In this document: one piece after another, positions 42,298 to 53,994 of the stretch | Layout of the letters: each line of letters opens with the position of its first letter | Numbering within the stretch: the stretch's first letter is position 1 | Assembly (NCBI GenBank): GCA_963565915.1 | Contig: OY751489.1 | Span: 4,650,001-4,714,000, forward strand | Source: Entoloma clypeatum | Lineage: Eukaryota > Basidiomycota > Agaricomycetes > Agaricales > Entolomataceae | DNA: 64,000 nucleotides | Direction: 5' to 3' | Made by a program: the position numbers and the translations under genes | The notes under the pieces: model-generated | The model's database searches: none | Told to the model about the DNA's origin: nothing | Seen by the model: the letters and a program-made list of their open reading frames with translations, nothing else

Positions 42298-43083
42298 CCA
42301 TGATCACACACCTACTGACCTGATCCTCTCTAGGCCCAACCAAGACGGTTCACTCACAACACAGACCATCAAATCCATCCCCACCTACAAATATGTTGGT
42401 GTCAACAAAGTGTCCGCCAACATGATCTGGTGGTCCAACCAGGTATCCCGCCTCTCCAAGATATTGGGGGGAATGCCGGCGCACTGGATCCACCAACTGT
42501 ACAACATGGTAGCTGTCCCGCCTTCACCTATGCAGCAGATGTTTGGTATACCAAGATCCACCCCTCACCCTCTGGCAAGAAGTGTACTGGCTCAGTCGCT
42601 GTCTCCAACAAACTAGCCCCAGCGCAACGACATGCAGCCAAGCTCATCACCGGGGCCCTAAGCACCACAGCAGGCGACACCCTAGACATACATGCTAACC
42701 TACTCCCTGTAGACCTACTCCTCAACAAAACCCTCCATTGAGCCATGCTCCGTCTCGCCTCTCTCCCTCCTACCCACCCCCTTCACATTCCAGTCCGCAA
42801 GGCTGCCAGACGCTATGTGTGCAGACACAGATCCCCTCTACACAATCTCTTCGATGACCTGGACTGCGACCCCTTGCTGTTGGAGCAAATCTCACCGACC
42901 CATTGTCGACTGAACTATATCCTGTCCTTCACCACTCTCATACCAGATAGCAAAATATTGGCTATATCTGCAGCTGAGGACAACCACCACAAAGCCCACG
43001 TAACCATTTACTGTGATGGATCAGGCTTTGAAGGCAAAATCGGGGCCTCCACAGTCCTATACATGGACGCCTCCGAGTCCCAA
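42298..43083 (+). pseudogene. LINE-alpha RT end and RNase H start (inverted piece)
   Basis: Plus-strand reading that continues LINE-alpha RT from the minus-strand piece at 55370: HDHTPTDLILSRPNQDGSL, KSIPTYKYVGVNK, FTYAADVWYTKIHPS, SNKLAPAQRHAAKLITGALS, then RNase H VTIYCDGSGFEGKIGASTVL. A frameshift lies near 42510 and a TGA near 42740. G interrupts it after ASESQ. Confidence 0.85.
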
Positions 43084-43240
43084 TGGAGAGGTGGGAGCGG
43101 TCAGGCAGGCTCAGAGCAAGGCTCATTGAGGGATGGCAAAGATGGAGGATCAATAGCAGATGGTGTCTACAACAGGCTGTCTTGTGTCTACATGTCTATG
43201 TCATGTGACCATGTGGAGTCAGGCCCAAGGCCCTACTCCA
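43084..43240. repeat. Left LTR of element G
   Basis: 157 bp, TGGAGAGGTGGG to GCCCTACTCCA; ends are inverted (TGGAG/CTCCA). Confidence 0.85.
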
Positions 43241-43339
43241 GGTGGCCCCTTTCTATATGGCGATGTCCTCATCGCCTCTAGAAATGCTGTAAGAGACTCT
43301 AAACCCTCATGTAAAACCCTCAAGGTATAATTGAGACTT

Positions 43340-43833
43340 GAAAGAGGTAGTGTTTTGAAGTCCAGTCTCAAAGACCTAGAACTGGACCAGAACCAGACTG
43401 GTAAAGACTGGTGAAAGACTGGACTGCAGTCTCAAGTTTCAGATTTTTAAGAATTGACCAGTCTCAGGTTCTTCAAACTTTGGAAAAAAAGAAGACTGGC
43501 TTAACACCAGTCTTGATTTGAGACTCAAAAAATGTAAACTGGTCATAGGTTCACATAGATTTTGTTTATCAAAGCTTCTATAAAATGTTTTGAAATGTGT
43601 CATAAATGATATTCTGAAACAGTTTTAATAAATTGGAAAATAACCAGTTTAAACCGGTTTGAACCAGTCCTGGTTTACTTTTTTCAGAAAGGAAAGACTG
43701 ATTTACCAGTCTTTGACCAGTCCAGTCCTGGTTTCACTTTTTGGAGAAACCACTCAACCAGTCTTGGTTCTAGGTTCTTAATTTTTTGGGCAAAAAACCG
43801 GACTGGACTGGACTTTCGAACACTAGAAAGAGG
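43340..43833. repeat. 8-bp TSD of the hAT-type MITE
   Basis: gaaagagg at 43340-43347 and 43826-43833. Confidence 0.9.
43348..43825. mobile_element. MITE H, hAT-type
   Basis: 478 bp with inverted ends TAGTGTTTTGAAGTCCAGTC and, on the other strand, TAGTGTTCGAAAGTCCAGTC, and an 8-bp TSD. No coding frame. The inside is dense in ACCAGTC/GACTGGT words in both directions, the subterminal repeat pattern of hAT elements. An autonomous partner is not in the window. Confidence 0.88.
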
Positions 43834-44027
43834 GGGTGGAGCTTGAGGTAACTTGTGATGGCGATAGCGACATGGATTGCATGAAGATGCATGGTGGCAA
43901 TCCTTTTTGCAGGTATGTGAGGGGCGGGACTGGATGTTGCATCTGCGAGAGCAATGTTGAAGTGTCGCAAATGGCTGGGACGAGGGGGAGCGGAGTACAG
44001 AGAGGTCGCGTGGTGGTCGAGGAGGTG

Positions 44028-44744
44028 TCATGGGGAGCGATGCGGCATCTGTTGCCCAATTGAGAGGTTCTGGCGGAGATGGGGTTGGGTCACAGGTGTG
44101 GGCAGAGGCAGCGAGAGGGACACTGGCATTGACAGAGGGGTCATGGCTTTGAGGTCCATGGTCTGGGACTCCTGGTCACGACAGGTCAGGGGCTGCTTGA
44201 GGTCCTCCTCCTCTCTTCGGCACTGGTATCCCTTCTCGAATCCATTCTCATATCCTCGCTTCTCTGATGTCCTTCTCCCCTCTCTCCATAGGTTGGTACA
44301 GTATACGGGGAGCCATGGGAGCTCCTGTCTGAGGGCGGAGAACCTCCATCGTAAGTCTTCATTCGTGGGCTCGTCTCCCAGCAGTGGCAGTCGCAGGTTC
44401 ATTGCATGCATGAAACTCTTCTTCCCTTCCTCGAAACCCTCTCTCTTTCCCTTCGTGTAAGCCTTCTCTCGTGCTTCTTGGTAATCCTCTCTAGGTGTTG
44501 TCATTGGTGCAGGCAGGGACGTGGGCACAAATGTTGATGCAGGGGTGGGCATGGATGTTGGCAGCAATGGGGACATGGGCACAGACAGCGATGGTGATGT
44601 GGGCATGCGTGGCAATGAGGCAGGGGATGCGGGTGTCGATGTCTGGTGTGGTATTGTCACAGGAGGTGGGGTTGCTGCTCTTCCTTCCTCGTAGCCAGTC
44701 TTCCGGCCTTCCTTGAATGCATGCTCGTACTGCTCTGCTGGCAT
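44028..44744 (-). CDS. Unknown 238-aa ORF inside element G
   Basis: Minus-strand frame; in-frame sequence is open back to about 44806, so the start is unsure. The protein has repeated charged motifs with Gly and aromatic spacing: YEHAFKEGRKTGYEEGR, YQEAREKAYTKGKREGFEEG and KRGYENGFEKGYQCRREEED, separated by a long Pro/Ser/Thr/Met-rich stretch. The C-terminus is Pro/Leu-rich. I do not recognise it; it is not gag or pol. It could be a captured host gene fragment or the element's own protein. Confidence 0.45.
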   Translation of the reverse strand: MPAEQYEHAFKEGRKTGYEEGRAATPPPVTIPHQTSTPASPASLPRMPTSPSLSVPMSPLLPTSMPTPASTFVPTSLPAPMTTPREDYQEAREKAYTKGKREGFEEGKKSFMHAMNLRLPLLGDEPTNEDLRWRFSALRQELPWLPVYCTNLWREGRRTSEKRGYENGFEKGYQCRREEEDLKQPLTCRDQESQTMDLKAMTPLSMPVSLSLPLPTPVTQPHLRQNLSIGQQMPHRSP

Positions 44745-44806
44745 GGCCTCGAGCTGTGGGTGGTTCGCGTGTAGAATGAGGTCCGGCAGCTCATTGCTGG
44801 GAGGGA

Positions 44807-45666
44807 TTCAGGTTGTGGACTCTGTGAATGATGCCTTCAGGGATGAAAGGTCTGGCGTTGTCGGCAACTGTGAAATTGGGATGTTGGGGGATCTGGCTGT
44901 AGAGGGCAGCAGAGTTGTTGGGACAGCAGTGGCAGGCGTGGACATGGAATCGATGAGGGATGGGGAACTGGGGTCATTCACAGGTATTGTCGGGGTAGTT
45001 TTCTTCTTATTTGGTTTTTTAGCTTATTCAATGGTGGGGGCATGATAACAGGCACGGGCAAGGTCAAGGGGGTCGTGGTAAGGTTCTGTTGGGCTTGCCA
45101 AAAGGTGGGGAGCTTGTCACGGGCTCAAAAATGGAAGGGCAGGGATGCAGGATGTGAAAACTGGGCGAAACTTGGGTAAACTTGTGGTAGCACTCGAAGT
45201 GGGGCTCTATTGGCTCTAAAACTCTAAACTCTAGTCTGAAAAACTCTTGAGGACTCTAGGAAAATGCTGGGCTTGAGCAGAAATGCTGGGCACAAAAAAA
45301 CGCGATGGTGCTGTGATGGGGCGGAAAAAAGCGATGCTGAAAAGGCAGATGGGCCAGAGGGGGTCAAGGGCAGGTGCTCTGGGGGTAAAGATGGCTGTAA
45401 AGGCTGAGTCGGGTGCGAAAAATGCGAAGTTGATGATGTGGTGCCAAAAAAATGCGACTGCAGATGCAGGTGGACCAGAGAGGGTAAAAAATCGGTTCTC
45501 CGAGGCAGAAAAGGCCATTCTGAGTGCGGAAAAAAGAGCTGGACATGAGGGGTGCAAAGACTGGCATGAAGGCGAAAAAACGCGCTGAAAAAGGCAGCAA
45601 AGCAGAGTGCAGTAGTAAGCAAGGTAGTTGATATGTTAAAGGTCGAATCGTGCTCTCATCACCATG
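44807..45666. other. Element G right interior, no gene seen
   Basis: Purine-rich on the plus strand with several A6-A7 runs next to GCG. Open frames on both strands look like composition artefacts. Confidence 0.5.
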
Positions 45667-45811
45667 TGGAGAGGTGGGAGCGGTCAGGCAGGCTCGTTGA
45701 GGGATGGCAAAGGCGGAGGATTGATAGCAGATGGTGTCTACAACAGGCTGTCTCATGTCTACATGTCTATGTCACGTGACCATGTGGAGTCAGGCCCAAG
45801 GCCCTACTCCA
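45667..45811. repeat. Right LTR of element G
   Basis: 145 bp; lacks about 12 bp present in the left copy after GGCAGGCTC. Confidence 0.85.
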
Positions 45812-46416
45812 CCAACACCTTCAATACCATCTGGGCCCAGCCTCACACCACACAGTCTATGAAGCTGAAATCAGAGGCTTCACATTCACCCTCCACATGC
45901 TGACCATCCTCCAGACCCCCCTCCACACATACACTGTCATTGGTTCAGACAGCCAAGCAGCCATATGGGCCCTCAACAACCAGCGGCCCCACCCAGCCCA
46001 CCACCTCCTAGACCACGTCCATGATGCCTTGGAGAGACTCCATGCTATCCAGCACAGGCTGAAAGGTAACTGAACCTTCATCCAATCTGCAAGCAAAGGT
46101 AAGCGCCCTGCAAAAGACGCAGTTGACCTCCAAATACATTGGATGCCTGGACACGTCAACTTTGCACCAAACAAACGGGCAGATGAGCTAGCCAAACAAG
46201 CTGCCCAGGGAACGTTGAGTGCGCCTCCCCTCCTCCCAACCTTCCTCCAAAGAAAACCCCTCCCCAATAGCTTAACCGCCCTTCGCCAAACCCACCTTGC
46301 CAATCTCAAGACCCAGTGGAATTGATGCTGGAGAACATCCCCATGCTTCCCCTCCATGAACGTCATTGACAAGTCGCTCCCATTGAAGAAATACCTGAAG
46401 CACATTGCCATCCCTG
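45812..46416 (+). pseudogene. LINE-alpha RNase H and C-terminal part
   Basis: Continues RNase H: HHTVYEAEIRGFTFTLHML, VIGSDSQAAIWALNNQRPHP, stop near 46072, then HWMPGHVNFAPNKRADELAK (the conserved RNase H end), and ALRQTHLANLKTQWN followed by a TGA. It reads to about HIAIPV at 46416, where the D-type LTR begins. The real 3' end of the LINE must lie beyond the left edge of the window if D is nested in it. Confidence 0.85.
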
Positions 46417-46724
46417 TGTTATGATTGTATTTTCACTTTTCACTTTATCTTATCTCAATCTTATCTATATCTTATTGTACATGAGGACATCTTATCATTA
46501 TCATACAGCAGGATATGCAAGACCCGGAATCACGCAGCATGACGCAGCCTCATGGTACTTATATATATAAGTAGGATACTTTCACTTGTATTTGATAGCT
46601 TGTTCTCTTGAGATTCCTGCTGGGTCTCTTGGCAATACAGCCCCTTCTTCATCTTTCTACGTTCCTCACTCTAAGTTCCTAAGTTTGGGCTTGCGACGTC
46701 ATTTGACTTAGCGTCGCCTCAACA
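46417..46724 (+). repeat. 5' LTR of gypsy D (now inverted relative to D's body)
   Basis: 308 bp, TGTTATGATTG to CGCCTCAACA; homologous to the solo LTR at 49243-49612. TATATATAA at 46562 and predicted start AGCTTGTTCT at 46597. It has no TSD with its right flank, as expected for one end of a larger element. Confidence 0.75.
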
Positions 46725-46791
46725 GAAGAACAAGCTCTTTCTACTTGCCCGCCCAAACACACACTTCATACTCCATCATCACTATCCCCGC
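46725..46791 (+). other. Outer leader of gypsy D with self-complementary primer site
   Basis: 67 bp between the D-type LTR and the gypsy A 5' LTR. AGAACAAGCT (46727-46736), two bases from the LTR, is complementary to AGCTTGTTCT at 46597-46606. It ends with ccgc, the inverted partner of gcgg at 10709-10712, so it should continue at 10712. Confidence 0.65.
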
Positions 46792-47994
46792 TGATAAGGC
46801 CGTGATGCGTCTAGGCCTAAAATCTGCGCATTTTGCACCCTTTCACACTATCTCTAAGGGATATAGAGAGTCCTAGATGAGCTCCGATTCTGAGGACTTA
46901 GTGGCGACGTTAGAGAGAGACCAGCGACCCTGGCAATGTAAGCCATAGCACTGGTCACCACTATGGGCTTAGCTATGATACTCGAGAGCTATGGGATCGT
47001 CTCACGAGATAGAAAAGACTATTGAGTGCCTCTCGCGACAAAGTGTGAAACAAGGAGATGGGTTATATTGGAGTTATCGATGACACTAGCACTGTCTACC
47101 ATACGTCGGGGCTTGACCAGAGACATTCTTGCGAGAGGTTTGGTCAACGTGCGCTGTGCTTCACGTCCAAATCGTCCGTATTGGGGATATCAAAATGACA
47201 TTGGATGATACAGACTGAGATCGGGTTTGATATGTCGCGATCAACGTGACCTTATGGTGAACTTTGATAGAGATTGAATCTGATGGGTGGCTTACCGAGG
47301 CGACCCTTAATTGATGCAGTTGATACCTCATGTGAAATAGTGGCCTCTCCAGTGCGGCAGAGGTTCAGATATGGAAAAGGGGCGTATCTGTGGCATTGTC
47401 TACCACATGGGCGCATCGAAATGACTTTAGCAAAGGTCATTTGACTGGATACCATTTATTGATACCACATGCAACCTTTTTCTATATTTATTGCTGCTCA
47501 TGTATAAAATCTCGTAGTTTCATCATAGATAGGTTAGGTTAGATTGTGCCCCAGAATTGATAGCATTTGTCTTGTGCATCTGTCGTTGTTTGCAAGTATC
47601 ATTGAAGCCTCAAGATTGTTTGGTTTGCATCGGAAGTCAGTCGCGATTGTGTTTTGTGTGTTCGAGAACTTGTCAATCATCAAATTGTGTTATCTATCGG
47701 TCGAGATCGTGTTCGCGAAGTCTTGTTGGTTCGGACATCACAAACCTCGGTTCATTATCTATTGAGAACTATCTCTAAGTCTTGTTCAAGACTTATTGAG
47801 CCATCGCTAAACAAGTTATTCAATTGTTGTTTGGAAGAGTCACATCCTGAGTGATCCCACTCATCACCCCGAACTATATCAATTGAGAAGTACGCATCGT
47901 GAGACTTGTTTGGTCTTCCTTGTTGTGTTTGGTGTTTGTGTGAGTGATAGAGATATCGCTGGCACTCATCCCCAGACTCACTTCCTTCGTTTCA
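46792..47994 (+). repeat. 5' LTR of gypsy A
   Basis: 1203 bp, TGATAAGGCC to CCTTCGTTTCA, matched by 17779-10713 (inverted) and by the split solo LTR. Confidence 0.9.
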
Positions 47995-47996
47995 TC

Positions 47997-48013
47997 TGGA
48001 GCCCACCACGAGG
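47997..48013 (+). other. Primer binding site of gypsy A (tRNA type)
   Basis: TGGAGCCCACCACGAGG lies two bases after the LTR and would pair with a tRNA 3' end finishing in CCA. The tRNA was not identified. Unlike B, D, E and F it is not complementary to its own LTR as far as I could see. Confidence 0.55.
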
Positions 48014-48478
48014 GGTGGTTCTAAAATAACAAATTTACTCACTATCGGCTCGATACAGTTCCTCTCAAGGAATTTAGTTATAGTTCTCGCTTGAGAGATA
48101 ACCCTGTCCTCTACAAGCAAACCCACTGTTGCATCTAGCAGCAAACACATTAAAGCAAACTCGTGGAAGCCTTCAGTTCATAAAAGAGGTCTCGCAAGCG
48201 GTCATAACCCGAAGACAACGTCTCTAAAAGCGTCATCTTCAAAAGCAACAAATTCACAATCTATTGAAATGGCTTGCAAGCACGTGACCCGTAGTCTATC
48301 AAAAGCAGGAGCAGAACTAGTAGGACCTCTCAAAGAGCCCATAAAGCATACTTGAAAGAGAACACTAGAAAACCTTGAATCAGAAAGGCTACTAGCATTG
48401 CGAGAGCATTCAGTATCCATTGTGCAACCAATAGAAACTCAAAATCAAAATCTTAACAGTCAATTGTTGACATATACA
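48014..48478 (+). other. Gypsy A leader
   Basis: About 465 bp between primer site and gag start with no convincing ORF or repeat. Confidence 0.5.
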
Positions 48479-50268
48479 ATGGCTACAAATACACAGAATG
48501 TTGCAGCAACTGCACCAAGGAATGGTTCGAGAATGCTGCGTCGAAGTGAACGAGGAGCACCGAGATTTGATAAAGAAAAGGCCTCCGAGCTTTTAAGATT
48601 TATCGATGAAGTTGAAATCTGCTTTGACCACACAGGTATAACCGATATTGTGGAAAAGAAAAAGTTAATCAGAGGCTATGCAGATAGTGTCTCTGAAGAA
48701 GAATGGACAACCCTTGATTCCTATGCTACAGGAACATGGGAGGAGTATAAGAAAGAGTTAATAAACAACTACCCAGTGGTAGCGAGCAGATGCGACGGTA
48801 CCTTGGCCAGATTATCGAGTATCTGCAAGGAGCACAGTCATCTTGGACTAGGCAATCTAGATGAAATTATCTCCCTAAAAGGTAGTTTCAAAGCCGAAGC
48901 TAAGAAACTGACTGGTGCGAATGGTTGTATCCCCAATCGTGAGCTTGTGGGGAGGTTCTTGAGTTGTTTAAACGACGACTTCGCAGAAGTGGTCAGGTTG
49001 AGATTGTCCATGATGGACACTGCAGCCACAGCAAATAATGCCGCGGCACCTGCGGTGAGACATCAGGATAATCTCGTAGACTTGAGTGACATGATAAAAA
49101 TTGTCGAGAAAATGGCGAGGCACCATAACGGTTTCACCGCTTCCAATAATTATACATCGCGAGCCGCTCCCTCCAATGTCGCAATTCCTATGTCCAATCC
49201 GTCATCGGTGGTAAAGATTGAGCAAATGCTTGAGTCTGTGGCTGTTATGATCGCTCTTATCTTATCCTATTATCTAATCTCATTTTATCTTATCTCTTTA
49301 TCTTATCTCATCTTATCCTATCTCTTGATCTTATCCTATCTTATCTGAAACCTTTATCTTATCCTACCTCATGTTAGACACATGTTATTCTAGAACAGTC
49401 TTATTTACTGTGCACCTCATTGATGCCTCATGGTATTTACATATATAAGTAGCCTACTTTCCTTTGTATTCTGTAGCTTGTTCTCTTGAGATCCCATGTG
49501 GGTCAATAGTCAGCATCGCTCCTTTGTCTTGATGGCATCGTATCACCTTTCCTTGCGCGTTTTATGTTCGGGCCTGTGGATGTAGTCGTCAGACTCACAT
49601 GTCGCCTCAACAGTGGCGCAGAGTCAGGCATTGTTGACCGATAGGGTTGAAGGCTTCAAGAAATCTATGCAAGGAATTATGAAAACACTTCAAGCGATGC
49701 AGGCAGGCCCTCAGCAACAGTACAAACAGAAACCGCGAGCGGCACCCAGTGGTGGGGCGCCTCCAGGATGTTGTCACTATTGCTACAAGCCGCACCATTT
49801 CCTTTGAGAGTGTACCAAACTTCAGACCCATCTAGCGCAAGGAAAAATCAAAGCCACCCCACAAGGGATCCATTTGCCAGACGGAGGCTACATTCCTCAC
49901 AAGCCTAGTAATATTAGTCAGAAGGATCGGATAGAGCAATTGTCAGCCAATAAGCAATTGTATCAAGGATATTTCGAAGACGAGCAAGCTCCTGGCATAC
50001 TTAATTTTGTGCAAATACAGGACAATTCAGACTACTCTCTGTTTACAAATAAGCCTCGCGATCAGCGAGACGAGAATCTGCGGTTGATGCAAGAAGGGAT
50101 GGCCAAGCGTGACCAACAGATCGTGGCATTTAACAATCTCATAGCGCAACAACAGGCCAGTATGGCAATCCCACCATTAAACCCGGTTCAGCAGCCATTT
50201 AATAATTTCAATATGTATATGCAACCGTACGGTACTGCTCCGGCAGTTCCGAAGCATTCCTCACGATG
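48479..50268 (+). pseudogene. Gypsy A gag (split by a solo LTR)
   Basis: Starts ATG 48479 (MATNTQNVAATAPRNGSRML). Gag core: FDKEKASELLRFIDEVEICF, EEEWTTLDSYATGTWEEYKK. It runs to LESVAV near 49242, is interrupted by the D-type solo LTR and continues from 49618 (AQSQALLTDRVEGFKKSMQ). A CCHC knuckle CCHYCYKPHHFL, stop, ECTK lies at about 49770-49815; the stop is TGA where Arg is expected. The C-terminal part is Gln/Asn/Pro-rich and stops at 50268. It belongs to the mushroom gypsy clade that has no chromodomain. Confidence 0.85.
49243..49612 (+). mobile_element. Solo D-type LTR in gypsy A gag
   Basis: 370 bp, TGTTATGATCG to CGCCTCAACA, TSD gtggc (49238-49242, 49613-49617). It has tandem TTATC words (49258-49370), a TATATAA and the same AGCTTGTTCT as the D LTR. 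Removing it restores the gag frame. Confidence 0.92.
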
Positions 50269-50279
50269 ACTAAAGCGAT

Positions 50280-50948
50280 GCATCCATATGCAAAGTGCCA
50301 ATGAGCAAATCGAAAAGTCGCTGGGACTATTGCGAAACATGCCATTCCGTTTTGATCACATTGTAGTCTATCTGCAGGTCCATATTATAAATGAGCCAGC
50401 CTATAGAGTGCTTTTGGGGCGACCTTTTGACGCGGTAACTTGTAGTAGTTATCAAAATGATAGAGATGGAGGACAACTCCTGACCATCAAGTGTCCAAAT
50501 ACTAGTCAGAAGATCACAATCGCGATGTTGGAACGAGGAAAGGATCCTGATCTATTGAAGAGGAAACGGCCCACCACTGAAGCAGATGGTATGGGTTTTC
50601 AATCTTCAATGAACTGGTTGGCCACCAGGGAGAGATAATTATAAACATTGATTCTAGCGATATTGAGAGATCATATATAGTGGCTTATGGCATTGCCGAA
50701 AATGGAAAATTTACGAGAGACGAAATTAGAGACCTGTATCTTGAAGTGTCGCGAGATAGTGTCGCAGACGAGAACACACAGGCCCTTTTAGGGGCATATT
50801 GGGACGGAAAATCGAAGGAACATCCAGAATGGCTTCGCGATGATGAACGAGAAATATTAGACCAATATCATGGTGGGATTGTACAAGTGCTAGCGGGCAA
50901 GAAATATAAACCCGTCGACAAAAAGGTGCGACCAGTATTGGGAGAGTT
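50280..50948 (+). pseudogene. Gypsy A protease region
   Basis: Plus-strand frames with HIVVYLQVHIINEPAYRVLL, GRPFDAVTCSS (the retropepsin C-terminal LLGRPF motif) and LLTIKCPNTSQKITI, then a frame change near 50640 and FTRDEIRDLYLEVSRDS up to RPVLGEF at the C-type LTR. The catalytic DSG is not visible in an intact frame. Confidence 0.7.
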
Positions 50949-51661
50949 TGTTAAGTAGGTGAAACGTCGGAGCTTCGTCGGAGTCCGTCGGAGGTCGGAC
51001 GAAGGACTGAGACTGGAGCGGAACTCCGGAAATGTGGAGGAACGATGAAGGGAAGGGACGTGGCTTCAACATATGTGTTGCGCCGCCGTTTGTTGGATAA
51101 GGTGTCCCAATTTCAGGAGGTCGGAGGAGAGGTCGGAGATGCGGGGGTTCTCGGAAAGATCTCGGTGAGAGACACGTTGACGTGGAAATGGTCCCACGAC
51201 GTCGGAGTTGTGACTCGGACACAGTACTGAGCTCGTCGAAGGGTAACGATGGAGGAAGAGCAGTAGATGAGGATGTCGTCGGTGTATTGTACCACAGCGA
51301 GGATCTCTGGCATGAACAGGGAGTAGAGGAGTGAACTTTGTTGATATTCGAACTGAGGAACTACAGGTATGGTACGAGCTTAAATACCTAAGTGAGATTA
51401 CTTTACGGAGATGGTCGGAGTAGGTCCGGAGTTGTGGCGTAAGTTGCCAGCGACTGTAACGAACATCGGAGATGTCGGTCAACAGACCATGCGGAAAAGG
51501 CGATGCATAAGTAAACGGGAATATGAATATGAAATGCATAAAGGCATGGAGTTATGAATATGAAATGCACAATGGCAACGTGCGGAGATGTGGAGGTAAC
51601 GGATGTCCGGAATGTCGGAGGATGATCGGAGTGGATCGGAGATTCGGAGACGGATATAACA
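50949..51661 (-). mobile_element. Solo C-type LTR in gypsy A
   Basis: 713 bp matching 61121-61814, TSD gagtt (50944-50948, 51662-51666). Joining the flanks restores the gypsy A reading GELSETFRIV. Confidence 0.94.
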
Positions 51662-52376
51662 GAGTTGTCAGAGACATTTCGCATAGTTTGCGAGATAAAA
51701 GGGGACCCCCTTGCTGAGTTACCAAAGTTGAACCCAAAACCACCGGGGTTTGCGCCCAAGGGCCGCTACACCCAGGAAAGGATGGAGCACATGGACAGTA
51801 TACACGACCATGATTTTCTCTGAAAAGAAGAAATGAAACTAGTACATCATTTATTGAGTGAACAGAATCAAGCATTTGCATGGGATGATTCGGAGCATGG
51901 TAGCTTTCGCGAGGATTCCTTTCCTCCGGTACAGATACCCGTGGTACCGCACACTCTGTGGGTACTAAGAAATATTCCTATTCCACCTGGGATACATGAT
52001 GAAGTGTGTAAGATAATAAGGATGAAGATGGCCGTGGGCATGTATGAACCGTCAAATTCCTCATATAGATCCTGGTGGTTCTGTGTATTGAAAAAGGATG
52101 GCAAGAGTCTCTGTATTGTCCACAGTTTAGAACCATTGAACCAAGTCACTATAGCACATTCGGGCCTTTCCCCGGCAATGGAGGAATTAGCCCACCATTT
52201 TGCGGGACGTGCTTGTGGTGGAATGTTCAATCTCTATGTGGGATATGACGAGTGAAAGTTAGCGGTCCAGTCTCGCGACTTGACTACATTTCAGATGCCA
52301 TTTGGTGCTCAAAGATTGGTTACTTTACCAATGGGTTGGACAAATTCGGTACCAATCTTTCACGATGTTACACATA

Positions 52377-53994
52377 CAGTGCCTCACAAAACTGATTCAA
52401 TGTTTGCTACTTTGTGAATACCTTCAAAATAACTTTGCAAATAATGCCAATCAAAAGAAGGTATTGGTACCTGGTTAAAGGCCCTGCTTCAGGACTCTTG
52501 GAATCTGCAATAATTATGTAATTCCCATAAAAAATGATCAATATATGATCAAATTACTCCAGGGACTCATTGAATCAGTTTTGTGAGTATGTACAATAAA
52601 TACAGTATTTTATACTTTAGTACTTGGTATTACCCCCCTTAGCTTTGATTACTGCCTCTACCCTTCTTGGCATACTTTCTATCAGGTTTTGACACACTTC
52701 TGGCTCTATATTATTCCACACCTCTGCTGCTCTGTCCCAAATCTCCCAGACTCCCTTGGGTGGTGTTGGATATTCATTCAACTTCCTTTTAATATGAACC
52801 CAGAGGTGTTCAATAGGATTGAGGTCTGGGGACTGTGCAGGCCAATACAGCAGAGCAATATTCTTGCTGTCCATCCATTTTTGGCCTTCTTGGAGATGTG
52901 CTTGGAGTCATTGTCCTGCTGAAAAATGATCTCCTCTTCAGAGATTCCACTCTCCTCCATGCTGGGCAGCAAATTGTCCTCCAAAATGGACACATACTGA
53001 TCAGCATCCATCCTCCCCTCAACCTCTGCAAGTCTCCCCACACCTTCCCAACCCATACAATCCCAACCCATAATATTTCCTCCCCCAAACTTGACTGTGC
53101 CCTGAACCTCTCTTTCAATAAGCCCCTCACCCTTCTTTTTCCAGACCCATTCCTTGCCATCTGACCCAAACCTGTTGATTTTGGTCTCATCTGACCAAAT
53201 GACCCTCTTCCAGTCCTCCACTGTCCATTCCCTGTGCTTCATAGCAAATGCCAACCGCCTCTTCCGATATATGGCCTTTAAGAAAGGTCTTTTCTTCTTT
53301 GTTACAGCCTTGAATTCATGTTTTCTGAGAACCCTTCTCACAGTTTCTGGGGAGACAGGATTGGAGATGACAGTGTTGATGTGTTTGGTAGCCTGCACAG
53401 CATTGGAGGCTCTCCCTGAGGTGATTTGTGAAAGTATATTTCGTGTGTTGGTGGGAGAAAGCTTGGATGGACGACCACCAGAAGAGAGATTGCGATGAGG
53501 AAGAAGATTCTGAAGCACTCTGGAGACAGTTGGTTGGCTGACACCCAGGTTAGAGGCAATATGATGAGTGGAGTGACCATTGGAGGCCAGAGAAAGAATG
53601 TTTTCCTTGTGGGAAGAGAAGATAGGGCACATGATTAATTATGGAGGCTGTTGAGGTTGGATTCTTCTTATACAACTTTCCTTGACAACCCATCAGGGTT
53701 CTATTCAAGTTCCATCAGTAAGTCATGACAACTGGTTACCATACAACCAGTGAAGCATTTGATTCTGATAATTGCCATAGGTACTCACAAAACTGATTCA
53801 ATGAGTTGCTGATTTAATTTAATCATATCTCCATGGATTCTGATCTAAATCATATGATTCCTTTATATTCTGAAAGCCCTGAAGTAGGGCTTTCAATTAT
53901 ATACCAAAGGTTTAATTCAATTGGTATTCTTTGCAGAGTTATCTTGAAGGTATTCAAAAAGCAACAAACATTGAATCAGTTTTGTGAGGCACTG
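52377..53994 (-). mobile_element. Mariner-1 (Tc1/mariner)
   Basis: 1618 bp with inverted ends CAGTGCCTCACAAAACTGAT and its complement at 53975-53994. An inner copy of the core lies about 190 bp inside each end in the opposite direction (about 52570-52590 and 53782-53805). It codes for a DDE transposase on the minus strand. Confidence 0.95.
52617..53632 (-). pseudogene. Mariner-1 transposase, frameshifted
   Basis: Starts MCPIFSSHKENILSLA at 53632. N-terminal helix-turn-helix (HHIASNLGVSQPTVSRVLQN), a GRPS hinge (SSGGRPSKLSP), a second DNA-binding part, then the catalytic domain: WTVEDWKRVIWSDETKI (first Asp), FQQDNDSKH (second Asp), and after one frameshift near 52870 YWPAQSPDLNPIEHLW (Glu, D34E spacing). 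The C-terminus is SMPRRVEAVIKAKGGNTKY at 52617. All three catalytic residues exist but the shift separates the last one. Close relative of the transposase at 58948. Confidence 0.93.

Larger units (their letters stand above)
43084..45811. mobile_element. Element G, non-autonomous LTR element
   Basis: Direct terminal repeats of 157 bp (43084-43240) and 145 bp (45667-45811), TGGAGAGG to CTACTCCA, flanked by ccaa on both sides (43080-43083, 45812-45815). Removing it and one ccaa rejoins LINE RNase H in frame (ESQ-HLQYHLG). No gag, RT or integrase. It carries a MITE and an unknown minus-strand ORF. Orientation not determined. Confidence 0.8.

Noticed and set aside
46417..46724. A solo LTR without target duplication
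   Set aside because: The sequence after it carries a primer site complementary to its own R start and ends in the inverted partner of the gypsy A TSD at 10709-10712, so it is better read as the 5' LTR of gypsy D.
49255..49380. TTATCTTATCC repeats as a CRISPR or satellite array
   Set aside because: Short irregular pyrimidine words inside a solo LTR with its own 5-bp TSD; no spacers.
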